From NCBI GenBank assembly GCA_023958085.1, contig JAMLGI010000006.1, positions 1 through 64,000 of the forward strand: a DNA stretch of 64,000 nt, read 5' to 3'. This document shows, one piece after another, positions 59,341 through 64,000 of the stretch. Origin of the DNA: Solirubrobacterales bacterium (GTDB lineage Bacteria > Actinomycetota > Thermoleophilia > Solirubrobacterales > 70-9). Every line of letters starts with the position of its first letter. The stretch's first letter is position 1. Both the position numbers and the translations under genes were made by a program. The notes beneath the pieces were generated by a model that worked only from the letters and a program-made list of their open reading frames with translations, was not told the DNA's origin and ran no database searches.

Positions 59341-61089
59341 TTGAGCCAGTTCCAGACCGACCAACCAACCGAGCCGGGGCGCGGTGTCCGCCTGCCGGAC
59401 TGGCCCGGTGACCGGCCGCTCAGAGCCTGGCAGCTGGCGGCGCTCGAGGCTCTGCGACATCACCCCGAGACGAGTTTTCTCGCTTCGGCGACCCCGGCCG
59501 CGGGCAAGACCACCTTCGGCCTCAGGATCGCCCACGAGATGCTCTCCACCGGTCGGGTCGAACGGATCGTCGTGCTCGGGCCGACCACCCACATCTGTCG
59601 GCAGTGGGCTGCCGCCGCAGCCGGCATCGGGATCGACCTCGAACCGAACCGCCCGAACGCGGACGGGCCGGAGAGCACCGACTTCCACGGGATCGCGGTC
59701 ACCTACCAGACGGTGGCGGCCGACCCGGGAATCCACGCCCGGGCCGCGGTCCGCCCGACCCTGGTGATCGCCGATGAACCGCACCACATGGGCGAACAGG
59801 CGAGTTGGGGCGTTACCGCCCGCCAGGCCTTCGATCGGGCCACATATCGCCTGCTGCTCTCGGGCACCCCGTTCAGATCCGACAACGAGGCGATCCCCTG
59901 GGTTTCCTACGACCGGGACGGCCTGAGCAGCGCCGACTACACCTACGGCTACCCGGAGGCCCTGGTCGACCGGGTCTGCCGGCCGATCACCTTCCTCCCG
60001 TATGACGGCGAGATGGAGTGGCTGAGCGACGGGGAGGTGAAAAGTGCCGACTTCGACCTGGTCCTGCCCGCAATGGAGTCCGCCCGGCGGCTGAGGACCG
60101 CGCTGGAGGCCGACGGTGAGTGGATGGGTGAGGTGCTGCGCGACGCAGATCTGAAACTCACCGAGGTGAGGGCGGCCGGTCACCCCGATGCCGGGGGGCT
60201 GGTGGTCGCATCCGACCAGGAGCACGCCCGGGCGATCGCCCGACGGCTCAACCTGATCGGCGACGAGCAGCCGGAGATCGTGATGAGCGACGAGCCGGGG
60301 GCTTCCGCCCGGATCGCCGCTTTCGCGGCCTCCGACCGGCGCTGGCTGGTTTCGGTGCTGATGGTCTCCGAGGGAGTGGACATCCCCCGGCTGCGGGTCG
60401 GCGTGTACGCGACCGCCGCCCGGACCGAGCTGTTCTTCCGCCAGGTCGTGGGACGCTTCATCCGGACCACCCCGGAACCGCGCCGCCAGATGAGCTACCT
60501 GCTGCTCCCGGCCGACAGCCGGTTGAAGCAGCTCGCCTTCGAGATCGAGCGCGAACGCCGACACGCGATCGAACTGGTCCCCGCCCTCGAAGAGGAACTG
60601 GCCGAGCTGGATCGGGAACCGCCGGAGCGGGCGACCGGCGACGGTTTTGCGGCCCTCAGCTCCACGGCAGCAGAACTCGACGACGCGATTCTGGCCCAGA
60701 CAACCATGCAGCTCTTTGCCACCGAGGAGTCCGACCACCGGGTCGAGACGATCTCGGCGGTCACCGGAGAGGTCACCCGGACCACGATCGTGAAGCCTAA
60801 GCCGGAGCGAACCTCCACCTCGACGCGCACCGTCCGGCCGGGGCGCGGCAGCCGCGGGACCCCGGACGGGGTCGATGCGGAACCGAAACGGGAGACCGCC
60901 TTTCAGGCCCGGGAACGACTGCGGGAGGAGCGCCGGACCCTGGTCACGGACGTTTCACGACGCACCGGTGAGGGCCATCGTGCGGTCCACGCGAGGATCA
61001 ACCGAGCGGTCGGAATCACCTCGGTCGCCAAGGCAACCATCAGCCAGCTCGAAAAGGGCAACCAGATGCTCCTCCGCGAACTGAGCTGA
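59341..61089 (+). CDS. DEAD/DEAH-box SF2 helicase
   Basis: A 582-residue ATP-dependent nucleic-acid motor of the type III restriction-helicase (ResIII) group. Walker A TPAAGKTTFG, Walker B ADEPHHMG, motif III SGTPFRSD, motif V MVSEGVDIPRL and motif VI FFRQVVGRFIRT are all present. The C-terminal 130 residues are basic and helical (RTVRPGRGSRG, VTDVSRRTGEGHRAVH), perhaps for nucleic-acid binding. No nuclease or methylase gene lies beside it. TTG start at 59341; no ATG is in frame near it. Confidence 0.83.
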   Translation: MSQFQTDQPTEPGRGVRLPDWPGDRPLRAWQLAALEALRHHPETSFLASATPAAGKTTFGLRIAHEMLSTGRVERIVVLGPTTHICRQWAAAAAGIGIDLEPNRPNADGPESTDFHGIAVTYQTVAADPGIHARAAVRPTLVIADEPHHMGEQASWGVTARQAFDRATYRLLLSGTPFRSDNEAIPWVSYDRDGLSSADYTYGYPEALVDRVCRPITFLPYDGEMEWLSDGEVKSADFDLVLPAMESARRLRTALEADGEWMGEVLRDADLKLTEVRAAGHPDAGGLVVASDQEHARAIARRLNLIGDEQPEIVMSDEPGASARIAAFAASDRRWLVSVLMVSEGVDIPRLRVGVYATAARTELFFRQVVGRFIRTTPEPRRQMSYLLLPADSRLKQLAFEIERERRHAIELVPALEEELAELDREPPERATGDGFAALSSTAAELDDAILAQTTMQLFATEESDHRVETISAVTGEVTRTTIVKPKPERTSTSTRTVRPGRGSRGTPDGVDAEPKRETAFQARERLREERRTLVTDVSRRTGEGHRAVHARINRAVGITSVAKATISQLEKGNQMLLRELS

Positions 61090-61120
61090 TTCCTATCCGA
61101 CCCCACCACCCCTGATCGGG

Positions 61121-61894
61121 TCAGCGGCCGGTGTATCTCGCCTTGCCGGGGCCTTCGTCGAGGAAGCTGCGGACCGCGTTGATCAGGTCCTCGGTCGCGA
61201 ACAGATCGGCGGCGTCGTGACGGGTGACCCGGTCCGCGTCGGCGACCCCGCCTTCGCGGTATGCGCGGATGATCCGTTTGGTCATCGCGTGGGCCCGGGT
61301 CGGGCCGTGGGCGAGGCGCAACGCCAGCTTCCGGCAGTGGTCCTCGAGTTCGGCATCCGGCACCACTTCGTTGATCACGTTCCAGCGTTCCAGGGTGGTT
61401 GCGTCGAACAGGTCGCCGGTCATCACCAGTTGCCGGGCCCTGCCCGATCCGGCCCGTTCGGCCAGCCGCTGAGGTCCACCCATCGAAGGGGTCAGCCCGA
61501 CCACCACCTCGACCAGACCGAAACGGGCCGACTCGGAGGCGACGATCAGGTCGCAGGCGAGCGAGAGCTCGAACGCCGCGGTCAGGGTCAGCCCGTGAGC
61601 CGAGAAGACGATCGGTAGCGGCAGGGTTTCGATTCGCTCGACCAGGCCGAGCAGGTCCGACCAGAGGCGTGAACCCTGGGCGGGGGTGAGGCCGGAGAAC
61701 TCCTCCACGTTGACCCCGCCTGAGACGACCCTGCCCTCGGCCCGGATCAGCAGACCCCGCGGCGGCTCGGCGTGCATCGCCTCGATCGCTTCGGTCAGTT
61801 CCCCGATCAGGTTGCGGTCGAACAGGTTGAGCGGAGGGCTGTTCAGGGTTACGACAGCCAGAGGCCCGTCGCGTTCGGTCTTGACCAGGTTCAT
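61121..61894 (-). CDS. Enoyl-CoA hydratase/isomerase family protein
   Basis: A 257-residue crotonase-fold enzyme. VVSGGVNVEEFSG and AHGLTLTAAFELSLACD form the oxyanion hole and LVEVVVGLTPSMGGPQRL lies where the catalytic residues are expected. Likely role in fatty-acid or aromatic-acid degradation; substrate unknown. It is distinct in sequence from the shorter paralogue at 5.0-5.7 kb. Confidence 0.85.
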   Translation of the reverse strand: MNLVKTERDGPLAVVTLNSPPLNLFDRNLIGELTEAIEAMHAEPPRGLLIRAEGRVVSGGVNVEEFSGLTPAQGSRLWSDLLGLVERIETLPLPIVFSAHGLTLTAAFELSLACDLIVASESARFGLVEVVVGLTPSMGGPQRLAERAGSGRARQLVMTGDLFDATTLERWNVINEVVPDAELEDHCRKLALRLAHGPTRAHAMTKRIIRAYREGGVADADRVTRHDAADLFATEDLINAVRSFLDEGPGKARYTGR

Positions 61895-61924
61895 GGGGCG
61901 ATTCTACGCTCGCCGCGGGGCCGC

Positions 61925-62203
61925 CTATTTCGGGCCGGAAAACGCCTTGGTCACCAGTTCGACCACCCGCGGGCGGTCCTCCCGCGAGATGAATCGGGAG
62001 CTCCTGGTCGGAACCACGATCTCGAGGAACTCACGGCGTTCCTCCTCGGTCAGGTTGTTGTAGAGCCGCTGGGTGTGATGTGAAAGCCACCTTGCCCGCA
62101 GCCAGACCGCCGGCCAGTCAACCTGTCTCGCGTACCGGACCGAACGGGCGACGAGCCCGGCGGCCACACCGGCCTGGGTCGCGCGGGATTTCTTCGCGGC
62201 CAT
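61925..62203 (-). CDS. Small basic protein of unknown function
   Basis: A 92-residue basic, mainly helical protein (AVWLRARWLSHHTQRLYNN, LTEEERREFLEIVVPTRSS, SREDRPRVVELVTKAF). No domain is recognised. Located 12 bases beyond greA on the same strand, so cotranscribed. Confidence 0.6.
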   Translation of the reverse strand: MAAKKSRATQAGVAAGLVARSVRYARQVDWPAVWLRARWLSHHTQRLYNNLTEEERREFLEIVVPTRSSRFISREDRPRVVELVTKAFSGPK

Positions 62204-62215
62204 CGCTTCGCCCCC

Positions 62216-62695
62216 TCAGAGGATCCGTTCGATCCTGAACACGCGGTCCCCCTTCGGCGCGGCTACCGTCACCTCGTCACCGGTTCTCCGGTCACGCAGG
62301 GCCTTGCCGATCGGCGACTCGGCGGAGAGCAGTCCCCGGCTCAGGTCGGCCTCGGTCGAGCCGACCAGGGTCCAACGGTGGCTCTGGTCGCGATCGTCGG
62401 TCAGTTCGGCGGTCCGGCCAAAAGCGAAGACGTCCCCTTCGGCCCCGTCGGGGTTGCTCACAACCGCGTTGTCCAGCCGCGTCCGGAGGCGCTTGATCCT
62501 GGTCTCGAGGTGAGCCTGATCCTCCTTGGCGATGTGGTACTCCGCGTTTTCCTTGAGGTCGCCGAGCTCGCGGGCGGCCTTCAGCCGCACCGCCAGTCGC
62601 TGACGCGCCGGGCCTTCGAGTTCGGTCAGCTCCTCCTTGAGCTTCGCCATTCCGTCGGCGGTGATCGACTCTTCGGACTCTCTCGGATCGGCCAT
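62216..62695 (-). CDS. greA: Transcription elongation factor GreA
   Basis: Rescues backtracked RNA polymerase by stimulating transcript cleavage. The 159-residue form has the N-terminal coiled coil (GMAKLKEELTELEGPARQRL, AARELGDLKENAEYHIAKED, including the acidic tip) and the C-terminal FKBP-like domain (VGSTEADLSRGLLSAESPIGKAL). ATG at 62695. The longer frame upstream is not part of the protein. Confidence 0.95.
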   Translation of the reverse strand: MADPRESEESITADGMAKLKEELTELEGPARQRLAVRLKAARELGDLKENAEYHIAKEDQAHLETRIKRLRTRLDNAVVSNPDGAEGDVFAFGRTAELTDDRDQSHRWTLVGSTEADLSRGLLSAESPIGKALRDRRTGDEVTVAAPKGDRVFRIERIL

Positions 62696-62715
62696 GAGAC
62701 TGAATCCTAGAAGAC

Positions 62716-63450
62716 TCAGCTCGGCAGCCAGGCCGAAGGAAAGGCTCCCGCCGGGACCTTTCCTGCGTACTCGGGGAAGTTCGTCATGGCGATCCGTTCG
62801 GCGGCGGACCCGGCCAGAAGCGGTTCGAGGTCGCCGAGGGTCAGCAGGACCCGGAAGGTCGAGCCGATCTGGAGGTCGGCGGCGGTCGGCCGGTCTCCGC
62901 CAACCAGACCCTCCTCGGCGAAACGCTCGACCGTAGCGATCAAGCCGGGCAGGGCGGCGATGTCCTCGGCCAGGCGCACCGCGGTGATCCGGTGGTACTT
63001 CCAGGTGGCCCGGACGAGCTTGATCGCGTAGTCGGTTCCGGCCGGGTCGAGCTCGCCGCCGCCCCCGAAGGTCCCGAGGGACTCGGGTCGGAAATGCATC
63101 GCACCCCACGGGAGACGGCGGCCGAGGTCCTGAAGTTCCCGATCGCCCCAGAGCTCGGCCTCCCGAACCGCGTCGGCAGCGCCTTCCGGGTAGAGCGGAG
63201 GCTCGGGTGCCAACGCCTCCAGCCGCGGGAAGATATCGGTCGAGCCGTGGACTCGCTCCGAACCGATCGTGAGCCCGGGAACGGTGGTTCGACCGGTCCC
63301 GTAGAGGGCCTCCATCTGTTCGCCATGACGGCCGATCTCGAGGTTCTCCCACTCGTACTCGATCCCCTTCAGGTCGAGCGCCGCGGCGACCGCCAGGCAG
63401 GGGTGGGAGGGTGGCAGGGCGTGGAGCGTGACCTTCTCGGGGATCGGCAT
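62716..63450 (-). CDS. Glutathione S-transferase-like protein
   Basis: A 244-residue protein with a thioredoxin-like N-terminal domain (LHALPPSHPCLAVAAAL, TTVPGLTIGSERVHGSTDI) and an extended helical C-terminal domain. The Ser/Cys position of the active site is SHPC. Actinobacterial homologues with mycothiol or no thiol are known; role not deducible. Divergent from the last gene. Confidence 0.75.
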   Translation of the reverse strand: MPIPEKVTLHALPPSHPCLAVAAALDLKGIEYEWENLEIGRHGEQMEALYGTGRTTVPGLTIGSERVHGSTDIFPRLEALAPEPPLYPEGAADAVREAELWGDRELQDLGRRLPWGAMHFRPESLGTFGGGGELDPAGTDYAIKLVRATWKYHRITAVRLAEDIAALPGLIATVERFAEEGLVGGDRPTAADLQIGSTFRVLLTLGDLEPLLAGSAAERIAMTNFPEYAGKVPAGAFPSAWLPS

Positions 63451-63507
63451 CGGCCGGACTCTACGGCCGGAGCGTTCCCCGGTCAATCACGGCGGTACGG
63501 TTTCGGC

Positions 63508-64000
63508 ATGGATCAACCAGGGCGGACCGGTCCGGGACCGGTGGCGATATCGCTCGGCAGCGAGGAGGGGGACGGGCGGCTGAGCGAGCAGTTCCGGCTC
63601 ACTCCCGAGGCCCGGGGGCCGTGGGTCGAGCATGCGGCTCACGGCGGAGCGCCGGTCGGACTGATCGCCCGGGCCGCGGAGAGTTTCGGCAAGGCGGACG
63701 GGATGCGACTGGCCGGACTCTCGGTTGCCTTCTTCGGCCCGGTTCCACTTGGTGAGGTGACGATCGAGTCCGAACTGGTCAAACCGGGCCGCAAGCAGCG
63801 AATCGTTCTGGTTCGGCTGTCGAGTGGCGGAAGGGTGCTGCTGGACGCCCGGGCGGTGCTGCTCCGGCGGGGGTCGGTCGACCTCCCCGGCCAGGTGCTC
63901 GATCCGGATCGAGGGCGGCCGATGCCGGGTCCGGAACGGGGCCGGGAGGTCGATCAGGCCCGGTGGGCGGGTGGCGAGGGCCCGGCCTTTCATCGCACCG
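63508..64000 (+). CDS. Acyl-CoA thioesterase-like (hotdog) protein, partial
   Basis: 164 codons are present; the frame is open at the window end. HAAHGGAPVGLIARAAE and VAFFGPVPLGEVTIESEL fit the TesB-like/DUF4442 hotdog fold that hydrolyses acyl-CoA thioesters. Starts ATG at 63508. The last part of the protein is missing, so the domain count cannot be stated. Confidence 0.7.
   Translation, partial: MDQPGRTGPGPVAISLGSEEGDGRLSEQFRLTPEARGPWVEHAAHGGAPVGLIARAAESFGKADGMRLAGLSVAFFGPVPLGEVTIESELVKPGRKQRIVLVRLSSGGRVLLDARAVLLRRGSVDLPGQVLDPDRGRPMPGPERGREVDQARWAGGEGPAFHRT

Noticed and set aside
61925-62715. Long frame extending greA upstream to 63352
   Set aside because: The extension is Arg/Gly/Pro-rich and overlaps the GST-like gene in another frame; GreA is complete from 62695.

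Overview
The window is GC-rich, tightly packed chromosomal DNA, most likely from an actinobacterium near class Thermoleophilia (Solirubrobacterales-like). This placement is an inference. It rests on the GC-saturated third codon positions, the frequent GTG/TTG starts, a 58-residue CsrA in an otherwise actinobacterial gene set, a SARP/AfsR-type regulator, an iron box of IdeR type and SHOCT, DUF6159 and collagen-like proteins. No 16S rRNA is present to confirm it.

Region 1 (1-17.0 kb) is an expanded version of a conserved housekeeping cluster. The order is prs (3' end only), rplY/ctc, pth, mfd, a SurA/PrsA-like foldase, mazG, eno and a FtsB/DivIC protein. Extra genes are inserted into it: a DUF6159 membrane protein, a GDPD, an ABC1/AarF kinase, an enoyl-CoA hydratase and a 1.2k-residue SARP ATPase regulator. 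mfd is split by a frameshift at a G11C9 run. The 560-bp gap after DUF6159 holds two inverted-repeat (MITE-like) elements.

Region 2 (17.0-28.8 kb) holds a GT-C-like membrane protein, small conserved proteins, csrA, class I (DhnA-type) aldolase, a zinc-ribbon protein fused to a rhomboid fold without catalytic residues, a UPF0173 metallo-hydrolase, an ECF sigma factor fused to its own anti-sigma-like zinc finger and a membrane segment, tRNA-Leu(UAA), a SHOCT membrane protein, Ppx/GppA and the initiator tRNA-fMet.

Region 3 (28.8-38.9 kb) looks like a decayed integration hotspot. The tRNA-fMet 3' end plus its terminator is repeated nearly perfectly at 30.2 kb and in degenerate form at 33.2, 35.3 and 38.9 kb. 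These copies divide the stretch into four segments of accessory cargo: an IS3-type transposase remnant and a TolB-like secreted propeller; a TPR protein, two uncharacterised proteins and a Phd/PIN toxin-antitoxin pair; a CtaA-like membrane protein and a LURP-one-like protein; and an overlapping GMC oxidoreductase/aldehyde dehydrogenase pair.

Region 4 (38.9-64 kb) returns to chromosomal-looking genes. These are VanZ-like, two GST-type proteins, a collagen-like protein, two OsmC proteins, an APH-aminotransferase III fusion, a P450, an unusually short CtaA, an FNT channel, a secreted three-repeat protein, an Nramp transporter with a DtxR regulator next door, a CbiX-type chelatase behind an IdeR-like iron box, a luciferase-like oxidoreductase, a P1 peptidase, a ZIP transporter, beta-carbonic anhydrase, FKBP, a PAS-GGDEF-EAL protein, a methyltransferase, an SF2 helicase, enoyl-CoA hydratase, greA and a truncated acyl-CoA thioesterase-like gene. 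Metal handling recurs between 47.8 and 54.2 kb (Nramp, DtxR, chelatase, ZIP). Three copies of a 47-bp palindromic repeat lie between the Nramp and DtxR genes.
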